From Parachlamydiales bacterium (GTDB lineage: Bacteria > Chlamydiota > Chlamydiia > Chlamydiales > SM23-39): 12,908 nucleotides of DNA. Location: NCBI GenBank assembly GCA_003151315.1, contig PLXF01000055.1, forward strand, positions 787-13,694, written 5' to 3'. The notes below the pieces were generated by a model, which saw only the letters and a program-made list of their open reading frames with translations, was not told where the DNA came from and searched no databases. This document shows, piece by piece, positions 1 to 5,682 of this stretch (position 1 is the stretch's first letter; each line of letters opens with the position of its first letter). Position numbers and translations under genes: made by a program.

Positions 1-34
1 AGAGTTCACTTAATTTTTTAACTGTGTAAGCCAT
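1..34 (-). CDS. MerR/TipA-type transcriptional regulator, N-terminus only
   Basis: Only the first 11 codons are in the window. Read on the minus strand they give MAYTVKKLSEL, the usual opening of the MerR-family winged helix-turn-helix (strand then helix 1 of the TipA/MerR DNA-binding domain). The ATG is at 34-32. A Shine-Dalgarno-like GAGGA lies a few bases upstream, followed by a short spacer, which supports this start. The rest of the gene, including any effector-binding domain, lies outside the window, so the inducer cannot be guessed. The promoter upstream has the long-spacer palindromic layout typical of MerR regulators and is listed separately. Family recognition from 11 residues is an inference, but the residues, ribosome binding site and promoter all agree. 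Confidence 0.6.
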   Translation of the reverse strand, partial: MAYTVKKLSEL

Positions 35-374
35 CGATTCCTCATCCTTTAATATCCCTTTGATTTTAAAGGATGCCCACATTCTATGGAATGACGTATA
101 CGTAAGGGTCAAGCGAGGATTTTTTTAAAGAATGATTGATGGTTTTAGAGAGAGGGGTTTACTAGCGTCTGGGTCATGCAAAACTCTAAAGCCCGATCAG
201 CTAACTGGTGGAGGTTATTTCTTACTGCCGGTTCTTTGATACGAGGAACTCAATCTTCTGGGGTGATCGAGTCGCTAATGACGAATAGGGTAATGGTTTA
301 CCTCTCTTTATAGGGATCAGAAAATAAGTAGCCTACGAAGCATCGCTCGCTGTATTCTAATCAAAGACTAAGGA
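35..374. other. Intergenic region between regulator and methyltransferase
   Basis: Apart from the promoter at 81-112 I see no convincing gene here. The longest plus-strand reading frame with an ATG runs 176-313 (45 codons, starting MQNSKARSANWW). It has no ribosome binding site and I do not recognise it; it may be decayed coding sequence. No clear sigma-70 promoter for the methyltransferase gene was found. Confidence 0.5.
81..112 (-). promoter_or_regulatory. MerR-type long-spacer promoter with palindromic operator
   Basis: On the minus strand a -35 TTGACC (112-107) and a -10 TAGAAT (86-81) are separated by 20 bases instead of the usual 17. The spacer holds the perfect 10-bp palindrome ACGTATACGT (94-103). 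Over-long spacers carrying a dyad are the hallmark of promoters that MerR-family proteins untwist to activate. The promoter reads toward the MerR-like start at 34, so it is probably autoregulatory. Confidence 0.55.
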
Positions 375-1154
375 ATGATGAATTTTATGGATAAAGAATC
401 GGGTTCATATAAAGGGCTTTGCACGGAGTACTATGATCTAGACAAGCCGACTGCGCCTGCGGATGCGCTCCAATGCTATTTACGTTACGCAGAAGAGGCC
501 AACGGTCCAATACTTGAGCCGATGTGTGGGACCGGTCGATTTCTAGTTCCTCTCCTTGAACAAGGGTATGCGGTGACGGGTTTTGACTGTTCTCTGCACA
601 TGCTCGATGTATGCCGTAAAAAATGCAAAGAACGAGGATTAACAACTACTTTGCTGGAGGCCACCTTTGAAACCTTCTCATTGGAAGAGATGTATAATTT
701 AATTTTCATTCCGAGTGGTTCGTTTGGTCATTTGATCAGTTCTGAACAGGTCTCTCAAGCCCTCGCCTTCATTGCAGGCCGTTTAAAACCTGGTGGAAAA
801 TTTGTTTTCGAAGTGGAAACTTTAAGAGCTATCCGTAAACCTCAGGGAGTTTGGAGAGGAAGGTGGGTCAATAAACCAGATGGGTCCAAAATTGTTCTAA
901 ACGTCCTTTCTCAATTTGATCAAGCATCGCGAGTTGAAACGGGTTTTTTTCGTTATGAACTATGGGAAAAGAATTCAATTTCTCGAACAGAGGTTGAGGT
1001 CTACCATGTGAGATATTACGAGCCGATAGAAATTGGACAGTATCTGGAACGGCACGGTTTAAGCATTATTGGTAAATGGCAGGCAGAGCCCCACGTCAGA
1101 ATACAGGCTAGTGATGCAGCCGCGGTAATTTTATACGAGTGCATCAAAGATTGA
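375..1154 (+). CDS. Class I SAM-dependent methyltransferase
   Basis: This 259-residue protein has the Rossmann-type SAM methyltransferase signature. Motif I is EPMCGTGRF at residues 48-56 (glycine-rich SAM loop). An acidic residue ends strand 2 in GFDCS (D71). A post-core strand follows in LKPGGKFVFEV. The C-terminal third (VYHVRYYEPIEIGQYLERHG) resembles small-molecule methyltransferases with a carboxy-terminal lid. Substrate is unknown. The start is ambiguous: AAGGA (370-374) directly abuts the ATG at 375, is 3 bases from the ATG at 378 and 12 bases from the ATG at 387, so the true start could be 387 (four residues shorter). It is divergent from the MerR-like gene at the window edge, and regulation by that protein is possible but not shown. 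Confidence 0.85.
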   Translation: MMNFMDKESGSYKGLCTEYYDLDKPTAPADALQCYLRYAEEANGPILEPMCGTGRFLVPLLEQGYAVTGFDCSLHMLDVCRKKCKERGLTTTLLEATFETFSLEEMYNLIFIPSGSFGHLISSEQVSQALAFIAGRLKPGGKFVFEVETLRAIRKPQGVWRGRWVNKPDGSKIVLNVLSQFDQASRVETGFFRYELWEKNSISRTEVEVYHVRYYEPIEIGQYLERHGLSIIGKWQAEPHVRIQASDAAAVILYECIKD

Positions 1155-1262
1155 AGTAGATGCAGGCATGGATTCCAGTAAAATTTCGATGAGACAAGTA
1201 ACCGCCCTTTTTCCTCCAATGAGTTTGCTTTCCAATAAAAACTCCATGACTCTTGGAATCAT
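1131..1262 (-). other. Small unresolved ORF overlapping the methyltransferase 3' end
   Basis: A 43-codon minus-strand frame starts MIPRVMEFLLESK and continues with ordinary-looking, weakly amphipathic protein sequence (LIGGKRAVTCLIEILLES). It ends at a TAA inside the methyltransferase gene, overlapping its last 24 bases or so. The frame is open for seven more codons upstream of the ATG. No good ribosome binding site is visible. It may be a fragment of a decayed gene or chance; I do not recognise a family. Confidence 0.2.
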
Positions 1263-1316
1263 TCGCCCACCATCTATTTTTTATCGCGAATGTTATAGGC
1301 ATTAGGAACTACAGTT

Positions 1317-1733
1317 GTGTCTACTATTCAGGAAGCCAGGGATCTTGGCGATCGAATAGTTGGCCATATTCAAAATAGCAATATTACAAAAACGAATTTC
1401 CAACGAATAGATTTGGTGGATAAAATAAATAAAGAGGGCATGGAGAAAATATTGGGTCAATATCTAATATCGGATTTGTGTGCTTCTGGACAGGTTAGTA
1501 TCCAATATTTTGTAGACCATGGACACGCAGAGCGTGTAAAGGCACAAGTGCCAGTAACCGGACCAGCTCCGTTAACCTTAGATAAAGTATACTGCCGCGA
1601 GGATCTTTATAGATTATTCGGTAAGTCATATATTGATGGAGCTGGGAATTGGGGAGCAACTAAGCGATGTACAAGTAAAGCATCTATTACCAACTGTTTA
1701 TTATTCATATTCTCAACACAATTCGCATCTTAA
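1317..1733 (+). CDS. Unrecognised protein, possibly frameshifted near its C-terminus
   Basis: The frame starts with GTG at 1317, nine bases after AGGA (1304-1307), and encodes 138 residues. Residues 1-110 look like normal soluble protein (MSTIQEARDLGDRIVGHIQN and onward, charged and mixed). I do not recognise a family. After NWGATK the sequence becomes low-complexity (ASITNCLLFIF). Near the GGGG run at 1651-1654 the +1-related frame opens into a more protein-like tail, EQLSDVQVKHLLPTVYYSYS and onward, ending at TGA 1756-1758. A one- or two-base slip could therefore have disrupted the original gene, whose true end would be 1758. The stop is convergent with the SAP-domain gene, and the alternative tail would overlap that gene's 3' end by about 29 bases. 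Confidence 0.5.
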   Translation: MSTIQEARDLGDRIVGHIQNSNITKTNFQRIDLVDKINKEGMEKILGQYLISDLCASGQVSIQYFVDHGHAERVKAQVPVTGPAPLTLDKVYCREDLYRLFGKSYIDGAGNWGATKRCTSKASITNCLLFIFSTQFAS

Positions 1734-2308
1734 GGAGAAATACCGAGCATTGATTTGACGATACTTTTATGCCGCTGTCGCTCGTTTTCCCAGGCGACAT
1801 TTAAACTATCACGGGAACTGTCAGGTGAATGGGTCAAATACCGTTGCACAAATCTAATATAAGCCCACTCCTCTTTTGGAGAAGCCGGTGCATTTTGCCG
1901 TTTTCTATATTCATCTTCCCACATATCCGCGAATTCTTGATAAGTGGGCGGATTACCCAGCATCCAACGCTCATTCAACCAATCGATCCCAAAGGCCGTG
2001 AAATGGAAGTGAGCCCCAATCACTTTTTTAAAAAACAACCGCGTTTTTAGGTCATTCTTATAGCTACCTTTTAACATCAATCCAGTTACCTCTAAAGGAC
2101 AAGATTTCCCCCGTTTGGCGCATGAGCATTCTGGGAATTTTGGGGCTGTTAATTTTTGTCCCGTCTTCATGAAATGCAAAATGCGTATAATAATGGCCAT
2201 CTTAGACCCTTTCTCGAGCAAATTCAGCTGAGCCGCAACCTCTCTTAGCTCATCAACATGCAAAAAGGTCAGAGATTCTCTAAGAGCAACTAGTTCTTGA
2301 TCAGTCAT
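1730..2308 (-). CDS. SAP-domain protein with DUF6434-like C-terminal domain
   Basis: This 192-residue protein begins with a helix-extended loop-helix that fits the SAP DNA-binding fold, at about residues 16-48 (LHVDELREVAAQLNLLEKGS, then a second helix ending ILHFMKTG). A cysteine cluster follows (CSCAKRGKSC, 61-70). Residues 81-135 (GSYKNDLKTRLFFKKVIGAH, FHFTAF, PTYQEFADMW) match my recollection of the DUF6434 domain found with SAP in small bacterial proteins of unknown role. The ATG at 2308-2306 overlaps the TGA of a 32-codon ORF (ATGA), so translation is probably coupled. It lies downstream of the DJ-1/PfpI gene on the same strand and is likely in one transcript with it. Nucleic-acid binding is predicted; a biological role is not known. 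Confidence 0.65.
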   Translation of the reverse strand: MTDQELVALRESLTFLHVDELREVAAQLNLLEKGSKMAIIIRILHFMKTGQKLTAPKFPECSCAKRGKSCPLEVTGLMLKGSYKNDLKTRLFFKKVIGAHFHFTAFGIDWLNERWMLGNPPTYQEFADMWEDEYRKRQNAPASPKEEWAYIRFVQRYLTHSPDSSRDSLNVAWENERQRHKSIVKSMLGISP

Positions 2309-2403
2309 CGGCCACCAAAACCAGTCTCTTCTAATCGATCAATACCCAAATTGCCGATTAAAAAAAGATGCGATTGATCTTCATCAGGTCCAGTAATTTT
2401 CAT
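2305..2403 (-). CDS. Small 32-residue ORF coupled to the SAP-domain gene
   Basis: This minus-strand ORF starts at ATG 2403-2401, seven bases after the stop of the DJ-1/PfpI gene. Its TGA overlaps the ATG of the SAP-domain gene in an ATGA quartet. The product starts MKITGPDEDQSHLFLIGNLG and is 32 residues long, with no membrane segment. The tight spacing on both sides is what one expects of an operon member, or of a leader ORF that delivers ribosomes to the next start. No strong Shine-Dalgarno is visible. I do not recognise the peptide, and it could also be the residue of a longer decayed gene. Confidence 0.4.
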   Translation of the reverse strand: MKITGPDEDQSHLFLIGNLGIDRLEETGFGGR

Positions 2404-2410
2404 ATCAATT

Positions 2411-3052
2411 TCATTCGAGATTCTCAAATCTAGCAACCATACGCGCTTTTAAGCCTTTCAGGATATCAGGGTTCGCTTTCTCAGGAGATCCAACATCAAA
2501 AGGAGGGTTTGGGTCATATTCAATTCCAAGTTGCAAACTTTGGGCAAATTGAGTTCCTGCGATTTTTTCAGTAAGGATCAAAGCCATATCAATTCCAGCA
2601 GATACACCAGCTGATGTCATGACCTTCCCATCTTCTACTACTCGAAGATGAGTTGGGTGCGCTCCCCAAGCTTTTAGTCTCTCAAAGGCCGCCCAATGAG
2701 TTGTCGCTTTTAAGCCGGATAAAATGCCCGCTGCTCCTAAAATCAAACTCCCTGTACATACAGATGTCGTCCACTTCGTCGTAGCATGAATAGATCGAAT
2801 CCATTTTAGAATTTCCGGTTGTTTACTCAAGCTGGTTGCATTTCCAGCTCCTGGAATCAACAAGACATCTGCATGCGATATATCGGATAGAGAGATCTCG
2901 GCTTTTAAAACCAAATGAGAGTCTGTTTGAATCTCTCCTGGATGAAGCGCTGCCCGATATACCTTAGCGCCTGGTAATCGACAGAGAATCTCGTGAGGGC
3001 CAACCGCATCTAAAGCGGTCATCCCATCATAAAATAAGAATACAATTTGCAT
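2411..3052 (-). CDS. inhA: DJ-1/PfpI-family protein, isonitrile hydratase-like
   Basis: From the ATG at 3052 the product is 213 residues, the normal size for the DJ-1/PfpI superfamily. It has the nucleophile elbow with C99 in SVCTGSLILGAAG followed by T100, D15 in MTALDAVGPHE, and E21. The later motifs ATTHWAAFERL and GVSAGIDMALILTEKIAG, and the C-terminal EYDPNPPFDVGSP, are typical of the InhA (isonitrile hydratase) branch, which hydrates isonitriles to N-formamides using an equivalent Asp/Cys/Thr set. The open frame extends upstream to 3142, but those 30 extra residues are encoded by the left end of an IS5-family element starting at 3060, so I choose 3052 as the native start. No ribosome binding site remains within the 7 native bases upstream. 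The IS has therefore probably separated the gene from its promoter and leader. The substrate is inferred from the family only. Confidence 0.82.
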   Translation of the reverse strand: MQIVFLFYDGMTALDAVGPHEILCRLPGAKVYRAALHPGEIQTDSHLVLKAEISLSDISHADVLLIPGAGNATSLSKQPEILKWIRSIHATTKWTTSVCTGSLILGAAGILSGLKATTHWAAFERLKAWGAHPTHLRVVEDGKVMTSAGVSAGIDMALILTEKIAGTQFAQSLQLGIEYDPNPPFDVGSPEKANPDILKGLKARMVARFENLE

Positions 3053-3059
3053 GCGACCC

Positions 3060-3536
3060 GGCGTTGTTGCATAAATATCTGCGGATGAGGTTCTTCTTGC
3101 CTTAGCAACGATGAGTCTGTAAAGTTTTTGTTGCTTAGTCAAAAAATTTGAGGCCCATCGATGTCCCTCAGAAAGTCTAAGACTCCTAAAAAAGGATTCT
3201 CACGCTCCCCGCAAAAAAGACAAGTACCGCATCCGCAACTGGCGACATTATAATCAATCGTTGATAAATCGGGGAAGCATCACTTTTTGGTTCAATGAAG
3301 ATGCCATTCAAAAATGGCACAGTGTCAGCCGAACAGGCAATCGGGGCCGACCCGACACATATTCAGATGATGCAATCCGGTGTGGACTAATGATCCGAGC
3401 AATATTTCGGACGGCGCTGCGGGCTTTACAAGGATTCTTAAAGTCGCTCATCACAATCCTCGGACTCGACCTTACGTGTCCCCATTATTCGGTCTTTTGC
3501 CGTCGGGCAAAAGGGCTTCGGATTCCACTGAGGAAA
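3060..3536 (+). mobile_element. IS5-family (IS903-like) element remnant, left end present, right end lost
   Basis: The left end begins at about 3060 with GGCGTTGTTGCATAAATA, closely resembling the IS903/IS5-group terminal inverted repeat (GGCTTTGTTGAATAAATC). About 100 bases later comes the start of a transposase (3161). The element stops abruptly at about 3536, where a tRNA-Asn fragment begins. The right inverted repeat, most of the transposase and any target duplication on that side are missing. The left end sits 7 bases upstream of the DJ-1/PfpI ATG and points away from it. Confidence 0.75.
3161..3536 (+). pseudogene. IS5-family transposase, N-terminal fragment with frameshift
   Basis: From the ATG at 3161 the frame reads MSLRKSKTPKKGFSRSPQK. 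After the A6 run at 3213-3218 the family sequence continues in another frame as KKDKYRIRNWRHYNQSLINR and then GSITFWFNEDAIQKWHS. Next come the conserved IS5-type stretches RGRPDTYSDDAI, RALQGFLKSL and LGLDLTCPHYSVFCRRAKGL. Homology ends around RIPLRKL, before the first catalytic Asp of the DDE domain, so no active transposase can be made. The A-run slip could be decay, a sequencing error, or a relic of programmed frameshifting. The downstream continuation of the open frame (to 3779) is not transposase: it reads through a tRNA fragment and unrelated sequence. Confidence 0.8.
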
Positions 3537-3582
3537 CTCCGGGTGCAAGATTCGAACTTGCGACCAATGGATTACAGTCCAC
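3537..3582 (-). repeat. 3' fragment of tRNA-Asn, direct repeat of 10981-11027
   Basis: Bases 3537-3574 are identical to 10981-11018, and 3575-3582 are identical to 11020-11027. The only difference over 47 positions is one missing A in the anticodon loop. The fragment covers the discriminator base, the acceptor 3' strand, the whole T arm, the variable loop and the 3' side of the anticodon arm, in the same orientation as the intact gene. The match starts exactly at the 3' end of the tRNA. It cannot fold into a full tRNA. The layout is that of an attachment-site duplicate left by integration into a tRNA gene. Confidence 0.8.
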
Positions 3583-3605
3583 CAAAGTCGCTGACGTCTC
3601 TTACC

Positions 3606-3618
3606 TTAGGTTACCTAA
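3606..3618. repeat. Small inverted repeat beside the tRNA fragment
   Basis: TTAGGT and ACCTAA flank a single T, giving a perfect 13-base dyad, 24 bases after the tRNA-Asn fragment. It may be a protein-binding site of the former integrative element or chance. The stretch 3583-3811 otherwise contains nothing I recognise. Confidence 0.3.
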
Positions 3619-3811
3619 CCTCACCCAAAACAGCTCAAGTCTATAGAGAAACTCTGATTTTTCCCAAGAGCAATCTGCAAACAAAGGTAAAAAGAATCAA
3701 TCAGCGTCCACCTGCAACTCCGTTGAATTTCCGCATTTTTTCCGTAGTGAAGTCTCCGATATTTTCAAAGAGATCTTGAGAGCTCATCCACTTTCGAGTA
3801 AGCTCTTTAAA

Positions 3812-4606
3812 ATGCGAAATGATTTTAGCGATTACATCGTATTTGCTGATGAGAGCGGTGACCACGGAATCAAGACAATCAATCCGGAAAACCCAATCTT
3901 TGTGCTCGCATTTTGCATTTTCAGAAAAATCGATTACATTTCGGTCGTCAAACAAGCTGTCGCCAAATTCAAAATCGACTTCTGGGGACACGACCTTGTT
4001 GTTCTGCACAATCATGAGATCCGAAAATCAAAAGGAGAATTCTCGTTTCTATTCAATGAGGAACTCAGAAGGATTTTCCTACACTCGCTCAATGAAATGA
4101 TCAGAACCATTCCGTTTTCAATCGCAGCAACAGCTATTGATAAGCGATATCTCGGAAGTGATTCGAGCTCTATAAATCCCTATGTGCTCGCTCTAGGATC
4201 TTGTCTCCAACAAACCATAGAGTTTTTACAAGAGAAAGGGCAACAACACTTACTCACCCACATCATCGCCGAAAGCAGAGGTAAGCCTGAAGATCAAGAC
4301 CTGGGCTTAGCCTTCGATCAAATTGCGAGCCAAGGACTCCCCGATCATTACCCCCTGAATATCCGATTCGCTCATAAGCAAACGAACAGCAGCGGTCTGC
4401 AAATGGCAGATTTGGTCGCCCATCCGATCTCTAGGCATATCTTAAAAAAAGATCAGCCCAATAAGGCCTTTGATATAGTGAAAGAGAAACTGTTGGGATA
4501 TCCAGAATACGAAGAAATGGGGCTAAAATGTCACCCCTTAGAAAGCGAAAAGCCCCGGCTTACGCCGAGGCAAGACGCCGATCGGGAACTCCCGATCCAC
4601 TTATAA
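3812..4606 (+). CDS. DUF3800-domain protein
   Basis: From ATG 3812 the product is 264 residues; a TTG 12 codons upstream (3776) is open but less likely. It shows the DUF3800 pattern: FADESGDHG at residues 11-19 with an Asp-Glu pair, LHNHEIRKSKGEFSFL at 65-80, an AESRGKPEDQDL block near 153-164 and LQMADLVAHPI at 196-206 with D200. DUF3800 proteins are thought to have an RNase H-like fold with these acidic residues as a possible metal site. They often occur in mobile or defence-associated loci, but their biochemistry is not settled. No strong ribosome binding site is visible. The gene converges on the HNH gene (58 bases between stops) and is the first gene inside the tRNA-Asn direct repeats. 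The last 15 or so codons overlap hairpin-forming DNA, so the C-terminal tail may be an extension over a former terminator. Confidence 0.82.
   Translation: MRNDFSDYIVFADESGDHGIKTINPENPIFVLAFCIFRKIDYISVVKQAVAKFKIDFWGHDLVVLHNHEIRKSKGEFSFLFNEELRRIFLHSLNEMIRTIPFSIAATAIDKRYLGSDSSSINPYVLALGSCLQQTIEFLQEKGQQHLLTHIIAESRGKPEDQDLGLAFDQIASQGLPDHYPLNIRFAHKQTNSSGLQMADLVAHPISRHILKKDQPNKAFDIVKEKLLGYPEYEEMGLKCHPLESEKPRLTPRQDADRELPIHL
4580..4597. terminator. Hairpin at the 3' end of the DUF3800 gene
   Basis: GATCGGG and CCCGATC form a perfect 7-bp stem with loop AACT, inside the last codons of the DUF3800 gene. A second, imperfect hairpin (CCCCGGC, loop TTAC, GCCGAGG) lies just before it. No T-tract follows, so intrinsic termination is uncertain. 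The pair may instead slow exonucleases or insulate the two convergent genes. Confidence 0.35.
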
Positions 4607-4664
4607 GACCCATCGTACAGAACTGTCGAAAAAAGATCAAGCGATCCTGAGTCCCAAAGAGCAA

Positions 4665-5237
4665 TTAAACCTCTCCTGAAATAAGAAAATATGCGACTAC
4701 TAATACAATAAGTCCCAAAACTATGAGACGAGATTTGGGAGGGCTGTTATGTGTTCGGGCCTTTTTTCCTTCAGCATCATGAAACTTCTGATGGCAATAA
4801 TTGCAAAGCACTATCAGATCATACATATGGGCATGCTCTCGTCCGTGGATGCCATAATCCCTATGGTGAGTGACTAAGCCAATGCGACTGTTACAGAGCT
4901 GACATCGATATCCAGCCTTATATTTGGTGTGGGCGGCTATGGCTTTCCAATAAGGCGTGCCTAAAAAATCTTGATAGTCCATGCCTCTGATGTGGTCCGA
5001 TATGGAGGTCCAATTTACATCTGCGTTTCTTAGTAAATCGATCCTCTGTTTTGGAGAAGATGCAATACTCCATTTTCCGTATGGATTGAGATAGATTTTA
5101 ATGTAGTAAGATGTGTTTTCCAAGAGCTTGATTTGCCTAGCTTCTTTTTCCTGCTTTTGTTGAATTTCTAGGCTCGGTAAATCAAAACTCATAATAAAAA
5201 ACAAAGTTATATTAATTAAACTAATCCATTTACTCAC
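4665..5237 (-). CDS. HNH nuclease-like protein with C-terminal membrane segment
   Basis: The frame opens with GTG at 5237 (190 residues). An ATG at 5192 would give 175 residues and is an equally possible start; neither has a clear ribosome binding site. Residues 107-156 hold a zinc-bound HNH (beta-beta-alpha-metal) pattern: CQLC (112-115), THHRDYG with H124/H125, then DLIVLCNYCHQKFH (140-153) supplying the second Cys pair and the final histidines. It is preceded by YQDFLGTPYWKAIAAHTKYK, a common lead-in to HNH domains. Residues 170-187 (LIVLGLIVLVVAYFLI) form one strong membrane segment at the extreme C-terminus. With the GTG start, a hydrophobic patch at residues 4-15 could be a second one. 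A soluble-side nuclease anchored in the membrane is unusual. It is convergent with the DUF3800 gene. Confidence 0.7.
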   Translation of the reverse strand: MSKWISLINITLFFIMSFDLPSLEIQQKQEKEARQIKLLENTSYYIKIYLNPYGKWSIASSPKQRIDLLRNADVNWTSISDHIRGMDYQDFLGTPYWKAIAAHTKYKAGYRCQLCNSRIGLVTHHRDYGIHGREHAHMYDLIVLCNYCHQKFHDAEGKKARTHNSPPKSRLIVLGLIVLVVAYFLISGEV

Positions 5238-5301
5238 ACGAGTTATTTTACATTAAACAGAAATCGATAAAAAATAAGTAAATAAATATTTTATCTGATA
5301 G

Positions 5302-5330
5302 TTGACATTTGTTTCGATTTTGTTTTTAAT
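5302..5330 (+). promoter_or_regulatory. Near-consensus sigma-70 promoter without an obvious gene
   Basis: TTGACA (5302-5307, perfect -35), 17 bases, then TTTAAT (5325-5330). A transcript would start near 5337. The only longer open frame here begins at the -35 hexamer itself and so cannot be translated from this promoter. The nearest convincing plus-strand gene starts at 5815 and has its own promoter. Confidence 0.55.
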
Positions 5331-5336
5331 CATATT

Positions 5337-5505
5337 TCGGATACAATTAATTATTTTAGGTTTTAAGAATGAATCGCGGTGGTTTTTCTTGGTATTTCTG
5401 CTTTTAAGGCAAGAATCTCAAGACAGATCGGCATTCCACTTACCAGATTCTGGTAGACAAAGAAAGATAGGGGCTTTCATAGAAAGGCTTTTTCTTTCTT
5501 TAAAT
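5337..5505 (+). ncRNA. Candidate small RNA or leader transcript
   Basis: The region runs from the strong promoter to a T-rich stretch. It contains a perfect 15-base dyad (TACCAGA-T-TCTGGTA, 5441-5455) and ends with a small hairpin CTTTC-ATA-GAAAG (5474-5486) followed by GCTTTTTCTTTCTTT, which could act as an intrinsic terminator. The expected RNA is about 160 nt. A 12-codon ORF (MNRGGFSWYFCF, ATG near 5369) lies near its 5' end and could be a leader peptide. No RNA family is recognised; the call rests on promoter plus hairpins alone. Confidence 0.3.
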
Positions 5506-5623
5506 TATTTTGAACTCGGGATTGATCGATCTGATTAATTGGATGAGTCATGTTTTTTATTTATTAATTTAATTTCATGTAAATTATAAATAAAATATAT
5601 ACTGAATTATGCAAAAAAATCAA

Positions 5624-5652
5624 AAGGTTGTGGCAGGCACCTGAACAACCTT
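5624..5652. repeat. Hairpin A in AT-rich intergenic region
   Basis: AAGGTTGT and ACAACCTT pair perfectly. Inside them CAGG and CCTG pair around CA, with a small asymmetric bulge between the two stems. It is GC-richer than its surroundings. No T-tract follows, so it is more likely a structural or regulatory element than a terminator. Confidence 0.5.
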
Positions 5653-5682
5653 AAAATTATCTCTTACCAGCCCTCTTCAGCT

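Noticed and set aside
3537..3582. A second functional tRNA (Tyr-like GTA reading after the one-base deletion)
   Set aside because: The 5' half of the tRNA is absent and the anticodon loop would have only six bases, so it is a fragment.
3380..3646. 88-residue plus-strand ORF with GARFELATNGLQS
   Set aside because: This peptide is the familiar spurious translation of an antisense tRNA T arm, and the rest is a shadow of the transposase frame.
3261..3779. 172-residue plus-strand ORF spanning transposase and downstream sequence
   Set aside because: It is a chimera: its first part is truncated transposase, then the frame reads through the tRNA-Asn fragment (VQDSNLRPMDY is a typical tRNA-derived translation) and unrelated DNA.
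3701..4015. 104-residue minus-strand ORF
   Set aside because: It lies antisense to the well-supported DUF3800 gene and has no domain or ribosome binding site.
5302..5538. 78-residue hydrophobic plus-strand ORF
   Set aside because: Its TTG start is the -35 hexamer of the promoter at 5302-5330, it has no ribosome binding site, and the composition reflects AT-rich DNA.
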